Assembly (NCBI RefSeq): GCF_002160815.1
Contig: NZ_NFLH01000001.1
Location: 143,896-207,895, forward strand
Reading direction: 5' to 3'
Source of the DNA: Massilimicrobiota sp. An134
Lineage (GTDB): Bacteria > Bacillota_I > Bacilli_A > Erysipelotrichales > Coprobacillaceae
Length of the DNA: 64,000 nucleotides
In this document: positions 50,737 through 60,424 of the stretch, piece after piece
How positions within the stretch are numbered: the first letter of the stretch is position 1
Layout of the letters: the number at the start of each line of letters is the position of its first letter
Notes under the pieces: model-generated
Seen by the model: the letters and a program-made list of their open reading frames with translations, nothing else
What the model was told of the DNA's origin: nothing
Database searches by the model: none
Made by a program: the position numbers and the translations under genes

Positions 50737-51612
50737 CTACACTTTCTCTCTCATATTCTGACCAAACAATCCTGCTGGTTTAACTAATAAAATAAAGATT
50801 AAAATACCAAAAACAACTGCATCTGAAAAAGCAGATGAAATATATGAAATTGTAAATGCTTCAGCAACACCAATAATCAATCCACCTACCATTGCTCCTG
50901 GAATACTTCCAATTCCACCAAGAACAGCTGCTATAAAAGCTTTGATACCTAACATGGCACCTAAATAGGGATTAATCAAAGAATAACTCATACCATAAAT
51001 AATACCTGCAATAGCCCCTAAACCAGAACCAATGGCGAATGTTAGAGAAATGGTTGTATTCACATTGATTCCCATTAATTCTGCAGCTCCTCGATCTTCA
51101 CTGACAGCACGCATTGCTTTTCCCAATTTTGTTTTGTTTATAAACAAAAGCAATAATCCAGTACAAATAAAAGTTAAGATAAGTGAAAGCAAAGCGACAT
51201 ACGTAATATGAGCGCCAAAAAAAGATACTGTACCACTAGGCATATATTGAGGAAAAGTTCTGGCAGCAGAACCAAATAAAATCAAAAATAAGTTCTGTAA
51301 CAGATAACTGACACCAATAGCAGTAATTAAAACAGCTAAACTCCCACTATTTCTAAGGGGCTTATAAGCCACTTTTTCTGTCACAACACCTAATAAAGCA
51401 CATCCAGTAATGGCTACTAAAACACTAACAATAATGGGTGCTTGCACCATAGTTGTCATCACATAAGCCAGATATGCGCCAACCATAATAATTTCACCAT
51501 GAGCAAAATTGATCATTTTAGCAATCCCATATACCATTGTATAACCAATGGCAACAAGTGCATACATTCCACCTGTACTCAATCCATTGATGATTTGCGT
51601 TAAAAATTCCAT
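50737..51612 (-). CDS. livH: Branched-chain amino acid ABC transporter permease LivH
   Basis: The 291-residue protein has about eight membrane helices and the family motifs LSTGGMYALVAIGYTMVYGI, INFAHGEIIMVGAYLA, GINVNTTISLTFAIGSGLGAIAG and KAFIAAVLGGIGSIPGAMVGG. AGGAGG precedes the ATG. It lies behind the terminator that follows the binding-protein gene. Confidence 0.95.
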   Translation of the reverse strand: MEFLTQIINGLSTGGMYALVAIGYTMVYGIAKMINFAHGEIIMVGAYLAYVMTTMVQAPIIVSVLVAITGCALLGVVTEKVAYKPLRNSGSLAVLITAIGVSYLLQNLFLILFGSAARTFPQYMPSGTVSFFGAHITYVALLSLILTFICTGLLLLFINKTKLGKAMRAVSEDRGAAELMGINVNTTISLTFAIGSGLGAIAGIIYGMSYSLINPYLGAMLGIKAFIAAVLGGIGSIPGAMVGGLIIGVAEAFTISYISSAFSDAVVFGILIFILLVKPAGLFGQNMREKV

Positions 51613-51630
51613 TTGTAAACCTCCTGACTT

Positions 51631-51664
51631 AAAAAAATAAAGGAGAAAAATCTCCTTTATTTTT
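51631..51664 (-). terminator. Intra-operon terminator between livJ and livH
   Basis: AATAAAGGAGA and CTCCTTTATT pair around a short T-rich loop and are followed by T7 on the minus strand. It starts just past the livJ stop and ends about 20 bases before the livH start. Confidence 0.85.
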
Positions 51665-51667
51665 CTT

Positions 51668-52819
51668 CTAATCTAAATAACTATATTCACCATTTTTAAT
51701 AGTTTTGACAACCAATTCTTTTGTTGGATTATGTTGATCATCAAATTCAAAATGACCTGTAATACCATCATAATTTGTCTTTTCTAACTGTTCACAAATT
51801 TTAGCATAATCAGTTGTTCCAGCAGCTTCAACTGCTTTCAATAATACCCAAGTTGCATCATAAGCCATTGTTCCAAACATGTTTGTATCACTGTTATATT
51901 TTTCTTTATATTTAGCTACATAATTTTGTACATCTTCTACTCGGTCATCGAATGTATTTGTATAATAAGCTCCATTGAAAATAGATTTATCAACATCTTT
52001 AACTGATAAAACGCCATCCCAACCATCAGTTCCTAAGAATGTACCATTGTAACCAGCATTTTTAAATTGACCAACCATAGTTGCAATTATTTCATAATAA
52101 TCCGGAATATAAACAGCATCTGCTCCTGATTGTTTTACTTTTGTAATATAGCTTCCAAAATCTTTTGTATCCTTTGGATATTTTTCTTGTAATACAATTT
52201 GTGTACCATCTTTATTTGCCTGAGCAACAAATGAATCTGTACATCCCTGACTATAATCACTACCACTATTTGTTAAAATAGCAACTTTCTTAACATTAAT
52301 ACGACCATCACCAATAGCTGTTGCAATTGTCTGACCACCCATTGAGTCATTAGAACATGTTCTAAAGTAATTGCTTCTTGTACTTCCATCATTATTTAAA
52401 GTAATACTATCACCAGAAGTACTTGGTGAAACAATAGGTGTTCCATCAGCTTTAGAAGCCTCTCCTAAAGCTAAACCTTCAGCCGTAATAACAGGACCAA
52501 CAATTCCAACAACCTTTTCACCAACTAATTTTTTATAAGCATTCACAGCATCTGTTTCCTTACCTTGAGAATCTTCAGCTAGTAATTCTACTTTATATTT
52601 TGCATCATCAGAATTATTATAATCTTCTATGGCAAGTTCAATAGTATTTTTAACTGGAATTCCATAAGTTGATGTTTCTCCAGTTAATGGACCAACAAAT
52701 CCAATTTTAATTGTATCCCCTTCTTTTAATTCTGTAGCTGAAGAACCACCAGTTCCTCCACCACAAGCAACCAACATACTTGACACAGCCATTAAAGACA
52801 TAACTTTTTTTATATTCAT
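51668..52819 (-). CDS. livJ: Branched-chain amino acid-binding lipoprotein
   Basis: The 383-residue periplasmic-binding-type protein has a lipoprotein signal with lipobox LVAC (Cys19), a Gly/Ser linker, and the type I fold with IKIGFVGPLTGETSTYG, VVGIVGPVITAEGLALGEAS and NYFRTCSNDSMGG. It captures leucine, isoleucine or valine outside the membrane and passes it to LivHM. The ligand cannot be fixed from sequence. It is the first gene of the operon, with a strong promoter. Confidence 0.94.
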   Translation of the reverse strand: MNIKKVMSLMAVSSMLVACGGGTGGSSATELKEGDTIKIGFVGPLTGETSTYGIPVKNTIELAIEDYNNSDDAKYKVELLAEDSQGKETDAVNAYKKLVGEKVVGIVGPVITAEGLALGEASKADGTPIVSPSTSGDSITLNNDGSTRSNYFRTCSNDSMGGQTIATAIGDGRINVKKVAILTNSGSDYSQGCTDSFVAQANKDGTQIVLQEKYPKDTKDFGSYITKVKQSGADAVYIPDYYEIIATMVGQFKNAGYNGTFLGTDGWDGVLSVKDVDKSIFNGAYYTNTFDDRVEDVQNYVAKYKEKYNSDTNMFGTMAYDATWVLLKAVEAAGTTDYAKICEQLEKTNYDGITGHFEFDDQHNPTKELVVKTIKNGEYSYLD

Positions 52820-52851
52820 ATATCTCTCCCCTTTTTTTAAATATATTCATT

Positions 52852-52879
52852 ATTATACTTAACATTTTATACAAGTCAA
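52852..52879 (-). promoter_or_regulatory. Predicted sigma-A promoter of livJ
   Basis: TTGACT (52879-52874) and TATAAT (52857-52852) on the minus strand are separated by 16 bases, about 35 bases before the livJ start. The rest of the gap 52880-52966 is AT-rich with nothing recognisable. Confidence 0.75.
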
Positions 52880-52966
52880 CAAAAAATAACTTTATTTTTT
52901 CAAATATTCTAAAAATCATAAAAATATTTATTTATTTAATAAAAAATATATTATTTTATAAAACAA

Positions 52967-52986
52967 GGAGTGGATGATTCCACTCC
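52967..52986 (-). terminator. Terminator after the ABC permease gene
   Basis: GGAGTGG and CCACTCC form a 7-bp stem with a six-base loop directly after the stop codon, followed by TTGTTTTA on the minus strand. Confidence 0.75.
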
Positions 52987-55900
52987 CTATTCAATACTCT
53001 TTAAAGATTCCACCATATCAACCTTATTTAAAACATGTCGCATTGTGAAATTAATAAAATAAGTAAAACCTAAAGTCATAATAATAGCATATATATAACT
53101 ACTGATATTTAATTGTCTAACAAACATTGTCATATCCAATTCCACCGTCAAAATAATAAACTTGTGAAGGAAATAACCAAAAATCATTCCCAGTAAAGAA
53201 CCAATCACTGATAAAAGAACATTTTCTCTAAAGATATAGTCATAAACTTCTTTACGTCTAAAACCTAAAACTTTAATCGTTGCAATCTCACTTTTACGTT
53301 CTTGAATATTAATATTTGTCAAGTTATAAAGGACAATGAAATTTAAAGCTCCTGCACAGACAATCAAAATAACAACAACCAGATTTACACTTTGAACCTG
53401 TTTATCAAATTCTTCACCAATTGATGATACATTGCTTAAATTTCCATACCCTTTGTCCTGCATATAAGCTTCCAGTGTTTTTTGACTCGAAGCACGATCA
53501 TCCTGTAAAATCAAGAACGCATTATTCACTTCCAGATCCTGTAATGTCAATGATTCATATAAAGTCTGGGACATATAAATATAATTCATAAAATAGTTTT
53601 CTGTGATACCTGAAACCTTTACACTATACTTTGTTTCATTGAGTTCAATATCAATTGTATCATTATCTTCCACACCAAGCAATTCAGCTGCTTTTGCGGT
53701 TAAAATAACACCTTCATCATCAAGAACCAAATCTTTATATGTCTGATAATTTCTAAACTGAACAAAGTTTTTCATATTATCCATTGATTGATAAACAATT
53801 AATGAACCATATAAATCTTCTTTATCTTTTAAGATATTAATACTCTTATTTAAAACATATTCCACATTTGCAACTTCACTACGATTCAATAAATCTTTTT
53901 GATAATTCTGTGCTGTTTTGGTTGAAACACTATCTTCTAAACGAACAAGATAATCATATGTAAAAACATCTTGATATTGTTTATCAACAACCTGTGATAC
54001 AGAAGATTTAACACCAAAGCCGGTAATAATTAAAGCTGTACATCCAGCAATCCCAATCACAGACATAAAGAAGCGTTTCTTATACCTAAAAATATTACGC
54101 ATTGTTACTTTCTGATTGAAAGACAAACGACGCCATAACCAATGAATTCTTTCCAAAAAAATACGTTTTCCAACTTTTGGTGCTTTAGGTCGCATTAAGA
54201 CCGCTGGCATCAAATTCAATTCACTCATACAAACAAAGAGTGTGACTGCCAAAATAACAAATACCGATATAAAAACTGTTTCCAGCAAAACCCATGTACT
54301 GGCATAAATCGAAATAGGTGCATCCACTTGAAATAACATTAAATTATATAAATAATAAATAATACGTGGGAAAAATTGTGTTCCAGAAACAATTCCTAAA
54401 ATACAAGCAAAAAAGGTTGCAAAAATAACATATATGATATATTGCTTCATGACATCCCATTTAGAATAACCTAAAGCACGTAATGTTCCACTTTGACTTC
54501 TTTGTTCTTCCACCATTCTCGTCATTGTTGTTAATGAAACCAAAGCTGATACAAGGAAGAACATTAATGGGAAAATATCTGCAATAGAAGAAATAGAATC
54601 CTTATTAGAATCAAAATTCACAAGTCCTGAATTTTCATGACGTGTTAAAGTATAAAGCCTTCCTTTAGGAATCTGATCCACTTGATCTCTGGCTTCATCT
54701 AACTGCGATTTTGCCTGATCTAATTTGTCTTGAGCTTTTTCTAATTCATTATTTGTTTTCAGTTCTTCTAAAGTCAATTGATTTTCTTGTTGTTGAATTT
54801 CAAGCTTAGCCTTTTCAATCGCAATAGAAGCTTCATTCAATTGCGTCAATCCATCTAATGAGGAAGATGCATTTTTAAGAATATCTCCCATTTTTTCTAA
54901 ACTAGCTATTGATTTTTGCACTTCTGGAGCAATATTTTCAGTATTTTCATTTTGATAATTCTCAAGTTCTTTTTGTAAACTTTCTAAATTCCCTTTTAAC
55001 TCCTCACTCGTACTTTCAATTGTTTCTAACATGTCTTGAATTTGTGAAGATGCTGTTGATTGAGCTTTTAAATATTCAGCTTCTTTTGTAGCCAATGTGA
55101 TTTTCGCATTCGTTAATTGAATTTTAGCCTCTAATATCTTTTCATCAAACAAATCTTTAGAATCACTATATGTCTGATAACCTTCATCATATTCTTTTTG
55201 GGCTTCATCTAATTTTGTTTTGGCATCACTTGTCAAGTCTTCATACAAGCGACTCATTTTTAATGATAAAGTACTTTTTATTTTTGTATTCACATCTTCA
55301 ATATAATCATCATATGCCTCACTGAAAACATTATATTCTTTAGCTCCCTTTACACAGACAGAAATCTGATTATATAAAATATCTTCATCACGTAATTCAT
55401 AAAGATCTTCTGGCATAGCTAAAAAATCATTGTTTTCATTTAAAATTTCAATATATCCAGCATTCGTTCCATCACCCAAAGTATTCGTTCCACGATCCGT
55501 AATAGCAATATAACGAACATCATTCACAACACCAACGATTTTAAAAGTCTTTTCACCTTGATCATTATGAATAGAAATCTCGTCACCAATCTGATAATCT
55601 TCTGCCAGCATTTCTTCATCAATGACACATTCATTGTCTTTTTGAGGATAACGCCCATCAACCAGATAAGGTTGATTAAGCATATCTTGATCATATTGTT
55701 CACTGGCGTAAACAGTAACTCCTGCCAGTGAATCATTATGATGAATCAAAGCATCAAATTGATAACCATATTGAATATCTTCAATACCCGATATATTTTG
55801 AATTTCACTAATATCATCTTTGGAAAAACCTAATGATGCCATATATGTTAAATCGGCATAATGGTGTTTGTCCAAGTAATGATCCATTGATTGAGTCATT

Positions 55901-56040
55901 GTTCCCGGTGTATTTCTTAACCCTGCAAAAAAAGCCGCACCTAAAAATACAATCGCAAAAATGGAAAAAAATCTTGCTTTAGATGTTAAAATTGTTTTTC
56001 TGAGATTTTTCCAATAAGCTTTTTTCTTTCTTTTTACCAT
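52987..56040 (-). CDS. FtsX-type ABC transporter permease with long coiled coil
   Basis: The 1017-residue protein has an N-terminal membrane helix (about 18-38), a MacB-like external domain (about 45-260), a long charged coiled-coil region (about 265-460), three membrane helices (about 488-625), a second external domain, and three C-terminal helices. The ending VESLKSIE and the ERKSEIATIKVLGF and RSQSGTLRALGYS loops are FtsX-domain hallmarks. Such proteins form mechanotransducing or export complexes with a MacB-like ATPase; the cargo is unknown. It follows the ATPase gene with a 7-base overlap. Confidence 0.9.
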   Translation of the reverse strand: MVKRKKKAYWKNLRKTILTSKARFFSIFAIVFLGAAFFAGLRNTPGTMTQSMDHYLDKHHYADLTYMASLGFSKDDISEIQNISGIEDIQYGYQFDALIHHNDSLAGVTVYASEQYDQDMLNQPYLVDGRYPQKDNECVIDEEMLAEDYQIGDEISIHNDQGEKTFKIVGVVNDVRYIAITDRGTNTLGDGTNAGYIEILNENNDFLAMPEDLYELRDEDILYNQISVCVKGAKEYNVFSEAYDDYIEDVNTKIKSTLSLKMSRLYEDLTSDAKTKLDEAQKEYDEGYQTYSDSKDLFDEKILEAKIQLTNAKITLATKEAEYLKAQSTASSQIQDMLETIESTSEELKGNLESLQKELENYQNENTENIAPEVQKSIASLEKMGDILKNASSSLDGLTQLNEASIAIEKAKLEIQQQENQLTLEELKTNNELEKAQDKLDQAKSQLDEARDQVDQIPKGRLYTLTRHENSGLVNFDSNKDSISSIADIFPLMFFLVSALVSLTTMTRMVEEQRSQSGTLRALGYSKWDVMKQYIIYVIFATFFACILGIVSGTQFFPRIIYYLYNLMLFQVDAPISIYASTWVLLETVFISVFVILAVTLFVCMSELNLMPAVLMRPKAPKVGKRIFLERIHWLWRRLSFNQKVTMRNIFRYKKRFFMSVIGIAGCTALIITGFGVKSSVSQVVDKQYQDVFTYDYLVRLEDSVSTKTAQNYQKDLLNRSEVANVEYVLNKSINILKDKEDLYGSLIVYQSMDNMKNFVQFRNYQTYKDLVLDDEGVILTAKAAELLGVEDNDTIDIELNETKYSVKVSGITENYFMNYIYMSQTLYESLTLQDLEVNNAFLILQDDRASSQKTLEAYMQDKGYGNLSNVSSIGEEFDKQVQSVNLVVVILIVCAGALNFIVLYNLTNINIQERKSEIATIKVLGFRRKEVYDYIFRENVLLSVIGSLLGMIFGYFLHKFIILTVELDMTMFVRQLNISSYIYAIIMTLGFTYFINFTMRHVLNKVDMVESLKSIE

Positions 56041-56738
56041 TCAATTTCCTCGATTGGTTGTGGGTTTTCATTGATTTCAACCCCATTGACCTTTCCATTT
56101 TTTAAATGAATCACACGATCTGCCATCGGTGCTAAAGCAGAGTTATGAGTAATCACAATGACTGTCATCTGATAAGTATCACACATTTCCCTTAATAAAG
56201 ATAAAATTGCCTTCCCCGTCTGATAATCCAATGCTCCAGTTGGTTCATCACATAACAAAAGTTTTGGATTTTTAGCAATCGCTCTTGCTATGGCAACACG
56301 TTGTTGTTCCCCACCAGATAATTGTGCAGGAAAGTTCATCATTCGATCAGCTAAACCAACACGCTCTAAAACATTTCTGGCATCCAAAGGTTTTTGAGAA
56401 ATCTGTGATGCTAATTCGACATTTTCTAAAGCCGTTAAGTTTTGTACAAGGTTATAAAACTGAAATACAAACCCTATATCATTACGGCGATATTCTGTTA
56501 ATTTCTTTTCATCATATAGAGCAATATTTTCGCCATCAACAAGAATAGAACCACTGGTTGGTGAATCCATTCCTCCCAGTAAATTTAAAATAGTCGTCTT
56601 TCCAGCTCCAGAAGCCCCAACAATGACGACAAATTCCCCTCTATTCACAATAAAATTAACCCCATCACTGGCATTGATCGTTATATCCCCCATCGTATAA
56701 CTTTTAACAATATTTTTAAATTCAATTAAAGCACTCAT
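56034..56738 (-). CDS. MacB/LolD-type ABC transporter ATPase
   Basis: The 234-residue ATPase has Walker [13 protein letters not shown], signature [14 protein letters not shown], Walker [13 protein letters not shown] and the H-loop histidine in VIVITHN. The MacB/LolD subfamily segment [15 protein letters not shown] is present. It would drive the large FtsX-type permease encoded directly downstream. AAAGGGTGG precedes the ATG at 56738; the frame extends to 56840 without support. No regulator gene is adjacent. Confidence 0.93.
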   Translation of the reverse strand: MSALIEFKNIVKSYTMGDITINASDGVNFIVNRGEFVVIVGASGAGKTTILNLLGGMDSPTSGSILVDGENIALYDEKKLTEYRRNDIGFVFQFYNLVQNLTALENVELASQISQKPLDARNVLERVGLADRMMNFPAQLSGGEQQRVAIARAIAKNPKLLLCDEPTGALDYQTGKAILSLLREMCDTYQMTVIVITHNSALAPMADRVIHLKNGKVNGVEINENPQPIEEIEW

Positions 56739-56822
56739 ATTGATACCACCCTTTTTATAAGTGTAACATATTTTCATCCAAAAAAAAACAATGTCATCAC
56801 AATAACAAAAATTTACATAATA

Positions 56823-56846
56823 AAAAGGAATTAAAGACAATTCCTT
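56823..56846 (-). terminator. Terminator after the FAD-dependent dehydrogenase gene
   Basis: AAGGAATT and AATTCCTT (minus strand) flank a short loop and are followed by T5, just past the stop codon at 56848. Confidence 0.8.
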
Positions 56847-56847
56847 C

Positions 56848-58398
56848 CTATTTTTTTAAAATCTGTTCTGCACACATGATTCCATCAATAGCTGATGACA
56901 TAATTCCTCCAGCATATCCAGCTCCTTCTCCTATTGGATATAAACCTTCCCATGATTGATAAGAAGCATCTCTTAAAATACGAACAGGTACACTACTTCT
57001 GGCTTCAATACCTGTGATGATTGTATCTTCATCTATAAATCCATGCATTTTTTGATTCATTTGAATAAGACCATCATGCAGTGCCTGATTGATAAAATCA
57101 GGGAACAGTTCATTCAAATCACATACACGATAACCCGGACGATAAGTTGGAATAATTTGACCTAAGGGATTCACTTCATGATGTAAATAATCCTGCACTC
57201 TTTGTACTGGTGCAAAGTAATTGCCTCCCCCTAATTCAAAAGCCTTGTGTTCAAGCTCTCTTTGAAAGGCAATACCAGCTAATGGATGGGAACTTTCAAA
57301 ATCATCCGTTGATACTGTAACCAGAATGGCACTATTGGCATTTTGACCATCTCTGGCATAATAACTCATCCCATTGACACAAAGTGTCTGTTCTTCATGA
57401 TGTGATGGTACAACAACACCACCGGGACACATACAAAATGTATAAACACCTCTTTTTCCACTTTGCACAGCCAACTTATAACTGGCCGCCTTTAAATATG
57501 GTGATGAAGCACTTTTCTTGTATTGAATCTGATTGATTTTCTGTTGCGATTGTTCAATACGAACTCCTACAGCAAAAGGCTTTTGTTGGAGAGGGATACC
57601 TTTTTGATATAGCATTTCATATGTATCTCTGGCACTATGTCCAATGGCTAAAACAAGTAAATCACTATTCAAAATCTTCTTTTGATGATTTTGTAAAACT
57701 GTTATCTGATAACCACTTTCTGTTTTTTGAAAATCAATCATTTTTGTTTCAAATAAGAAAGTAACACCTTTCGACACTAAAAACTTACGCATATTTTGAA
57801 CAAACTGTCGTAAATAATCTGTTCCAATATGTGGCTTATGCAGATATAAAATATCCTCTGGTGCTCCAAACTTTACAAATGTTTCTAAAATATAGCGAAT
57901 ACGCTTATTTTTTACACCTGTTGTCAATTTCCCGTCTGAAAAAGTTCCTGCACCACCTTCTCCAAAAGCAATATTGCTTTCACTATGTAATAGACCATAT
58001 TCAAGCAAATCTTGAACCGCTTTTTCACGTTTTTCAATTTCCTGTCCTCTTTCTATCACTGTGACCTTTTGACCACTCATAGTCAAAACATAGGCACAAA
58101 ACAGTCCGGCTGGACCACTACCGACAATCATGACTTTTTGATCATTTGATGGTAAATACTGATATTGATAAGGCTGTACTTTTTGAAGCTGAGGAAATCT
58201 TTTTAAAAACTGTTCTTCATTGGAAACAGTAAAATCAAAACTACAAATCCAATGGACATTTTGTCTTCTGGCATCCAAAGATTGTTTGACAAGCGAAACA
58301 TTTTGAATTTCTTTTTCACGAACATTTAAACTTTGAGAAATGATTTTTGCATAACGTTTTTCACCAAGCTTAACTTTTAAATTATGAATTCTTAACAT
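56848..58398 (-). CDS. FAD-dependent dehydrogenase (COG2509 type)
   Basis: The protein of about 516 residues has an N-terminal 85-residue domain, then the FAD motif VMIVGSGPAGLFCAYVLTMSG and the family segments NIAFGEGGAGTFSDGKLTTG, KPHIGTDYLR and VLAIGHSARDTYEML. The C-terminal GEGAGYAGGIMSSAIDGI closes the FAD site. The family is widespread in Firmicutes, but its substrate is unknown. I use the ATG at 58398, six bases after AAAGGA. It starts inside the upstream flavoprotein gene. Confidence 0.88.
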   Translation of the reverse strand: MLRIHNLKVKLGEKRYAKIISQSLNVREKEIQNVSLVKQSLDARRQNVHWICSFDFTVSNEEQFLKRFPQLQKVQPYQYQYLPSNDQKVMIVGSGPAGLFCAYVLTMSGQKVTVIERGQEIEKREKAVQDLLEYGLLHSESNIAFGEGGAGTFSDGKLTTGVKNKRIRYILETFVKFGAPEDILYLHKPHIGTDYLRQFVQNMRKFLVSKGVTFLFETKMIDFQKTESGYQITVLQNHQKKILNSDLLVLAIGHSARDTYEMLYQKGIPLQQKPFAVGVRIEQSQQKINQIQYKKSASSPYLKAASYKLAVQSGKRGVYTFCMCPGGVVVPSHHEEQTLCVNGMSYYARDGQNANSAILVTVSTDDFESSHPLAGIAFQRELEHKAFELGGGNYFAPVQRVQDYLHHEVNPLGQIIPTYRPGYRVCDLNELFPDFINQALHDGLIQMNQKMHGFIDEDTIITGIEARSSVPVRILRDASYQSWEGLYPIGEGAGYAGGIMSSAIDGIMCAEQILKK

Positions 58399-59539
58399 AG
58401 ACATTCCTTTCTATTGCTTTTGCAACACGATAAGCACTGGCAAAAGCAAAATGTAAATTATAACCCCCACACATTCCTGCAACATTCAAAATTTCTCCCA
58501 TTGCATAAATACATGGATATTGTTTCAATTCCAAATCTTCTGTTACTTCCTTTAAAGATAGACCTCCTTTCATAACTTGGGCATAAGAAGCTTCTCTGAT
58601 TCTTTTGATTTCTAATGGATAATGCTTCAATAATGATACAAGCTGGTCTATTGAAAGATACTGATATTTTTGAAATGCTTTGGCAATCTTATGATTCATC
58701 AATCCTTCTAAAAATAAAGAAGATTGTTTAGACAATAATTGACATAACTGATTGTGACTTAATTCGTCAAAAAAATCAATATATAATTGATAATGATGAT
58801 GTTTTTGATAAAAAGACGATAGTTGCATAACAGCAATTCCACTAACACCATAATCAGTAAATAATAATTCTCCTTTTTCCTGATGGATACATTTTTCATT
58901 TTCAACTAACGAAAATGTTCCTTTAACTCTTACACCTTTTAAAGATTTCAAGACAGGAGATGTATAAAATTGCACAAGCGAAGGCACTGGTTCAACGACT
59001 TTTAAATGCATTTGTTTTAAAATCTCATAACGTGATATATTCATTCCAGAAAGTTTCCCTGCTTCACTTCCCATCGCCAATACAATAACATCAGCAATAA
59101 TATTTTGAGAATTTGTTTTGATGAGATATTGATGCTTTTGTCGTTGAATTTGTAAAACTTCCTGTTCATATTGAAAGACAACCCCAGCTTCTTCACTACG
59201 CTGCATGAAAACGTTTCTCACAGACAATGCCTGTTCACTTTTAGGATAAAGCAAATCACCTTGATAAACACAATAGAGTCCTATTTTTTGCATTTGTTCA
59301 ACCATATCAAAATCTTGAATAATTGATTGAACCATTTTGAGTTGATCGCTTTGATAATATTGTGAATGCATTTTTTTATTGGATAGATTACATCTTCCAT
59401 TTCCTGTAGCTAATAATTTTTTTAATGGGGATTTATTTTGTTCTAAAACTATGATTTGATTTTGGGGCATTTGTTGTTTTAATAAAAGTGATAAATAAAC
59501 ACCAGATGCTCCTGCTCCAACAATAACAATTTTTTTCAC
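58382..59539 (-). CDS. NAD(P)/FAD-dependent oxidoreductase, HI0933/YhiN family
   Basis: The 385-residue flavoprotein starts with the dinucleotide motif KIVIVGAGASGVYLSLLL and has LLATGNGRCNLSNKK, LLFTDYGVSGIAVMQLS and EILNVAGMCGGYNLHFAFASA, all typical of the HI0933 (COG2081) family, which lacks a defined reaction. Translation starts at GTG after AAAGGAG. Its end overlaps the next flavoprotein gene by 17 bases. Confidence 0.9.
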   Translation of the reverse strand: MKKIVIVGAGASGVYLSLLLKQQMPQNQIIVLEQNKSPLKKLLATGNGRCNLSNKKMHSQYYQSDQLKMVQSIIQDFDMVEQMQKIGLYCVYQGDLLYPKSEQALSVRNVFMQRSEEAGVVFQYEQEVLQIQRQKHQYLIKTNSQNIIADVIVLAMGSEAGKLSGMNISRYEILKQMHLKVVEPVPSLVQFYTSPVLKSLKGVRVKGTFSLVENEKCIHQEKGELLFTDYGVSGIAVMQLSSFYQKHHHYQLYIDFFDELSHNQLCQLLSKQSSLFLEGLMNHKIAKAFQKYQYLSIDQLVSLLKHYPLEIKRIREASYAQVMKGGLSLKEVTEDLELKQYPCIYAMGEILNVAGMCGGYNLHFAFASAYRVAKAIERNVYVKNS

Positions 59540-59596
59540 GGCAGACTCCTTTCTTTAATCTCTCATGATGAAATATAGTGATTATACCATTTTTTA

Positions 59597-59625
59597 TTGA
59601 AAAATCACTAAAAAATGTTTATAAT
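59597..59625 (+). promoter_or_regulatory. Predicted sigma-A promoter of yebC
   Basis: TTGAAA (59597-59602) and TATAAT (59620-59625) are separated by 17 bases, about 32 bases before the yebC start. A TATAAT on the opposite strand (59586-59581) may serve the divergent flavoprotein gene. Confidence 0.75.
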
Positions 59626-59657
59626 ACTAAAGGAATTTTTAAAGGAGGCGTTTAATC

Positions 59658-60398
59658 ATGGGTAGAGCACATGAAGTGCGTAAAGTTGCAATGGCAAAAA
59701 CAGCTGCCAAAAAAGCAAAATTATATTCACGATATGGAAAAGAAATTTATTTAACAGCGAAAGCTGGTGGACCAGAATTAGATGGAAATTTAGCATTAAG
59801 ACGTTTAGTAGACAAAGCAAAAAAAGAACAAGTTCCTGCTGATGTTATTAAACGTGCTATTGATAAAGTCAAAAGTGGTGTGACTGAAAATTATGAACCT
59901 ATTCAATTTGAAGGTTTTGGTCCAGGTAATTCTACATTAATCGTGAAATGTTTAACAGATAATATCAATCGTACAATATCACAAGTTCGTCCAGCATTTA
60001 CAAAAGCAAAATCTAAATTAGGAGCTGAAGGTTCTGTTGCTTATTTATATAATGTTGAAAGTACAGTTATTTTAAGTGGTATGAGTGAAGATGAAGTATT
60101 AGAAGCATTAGTGATGGGAGATGTTGATGCTAAAGACATTACAACATTAGAAGATGGACGTATTAAAATCACTGGTGAACCAACAGATTTAAATAAAATT
60201 AAAACTGCTATTGAAGCTGTTAAAGAAGATATTGAATTTGATGTAGATGATATTACAACAACACCTCAAGACTATGTAGAACTTGAAGGTGAAGATATGA
60301 TGTTATTTGAAAGATTAATGGGATTACTTAATGACTGTGATGATGTTGATGAAGTTTACCATAATGTTTCAAATTATGATGAAGGAGAAGAAGAATAA
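59658..60398 (+). CDS. yebC: YebC/PmpR/TACO1 family protein
   Basis: The 246-residue protein begins MGRAHEVRKVAMAKTAAKKAKLYSRYGKEI and contains GGPELDGNLALRRLVDKAK, YEPIQFEGFGPGN and AEGSVAYLYN, the core of the YebC family. Members were described as DNA-binding regulators; more recent work links them to relief of ribosome stalling on proline-rich stretches. AAAGGAGG precedes the ATG. A terminator follows directly. Confidence 0.95.
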   Translation: MGRAHEVRKVAMAKTAAKKAKLYSRYGKEIYLTAKAGGPELDGNLALRRLVDKAKKEQVPADVIKRAIDKVKSGVTENYEPIQFEGFGPGNSTLIVKCLTDNINRTISQVRPAFTKAKSKLGAEGSVAYLYNVESTVILSGMSEDEVLEALVMGDVDAKDITTLEDGRIKITGEPTDLNKIKTAIEAVKEDIEFDVDDITTTPQDYVELEGEDMMLFERLMGLLNDCDDVDEVYHNVSNYDEGEEE

Positions 60399-60422
60399 CA
60401 TGTTTGCATGTTATCTTTTTTT
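60395..60422 (+). terminator. Terminator after yebC
   Basis: ATAACATG and CATGTTAT form an 8-bp perfect stem with a four-base loop, followed by T7. It includes the yebC stop codon and ends two bases before the ATG of the next gene. Confidence 0.88.
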
Positions 60423-60424
60423 AT

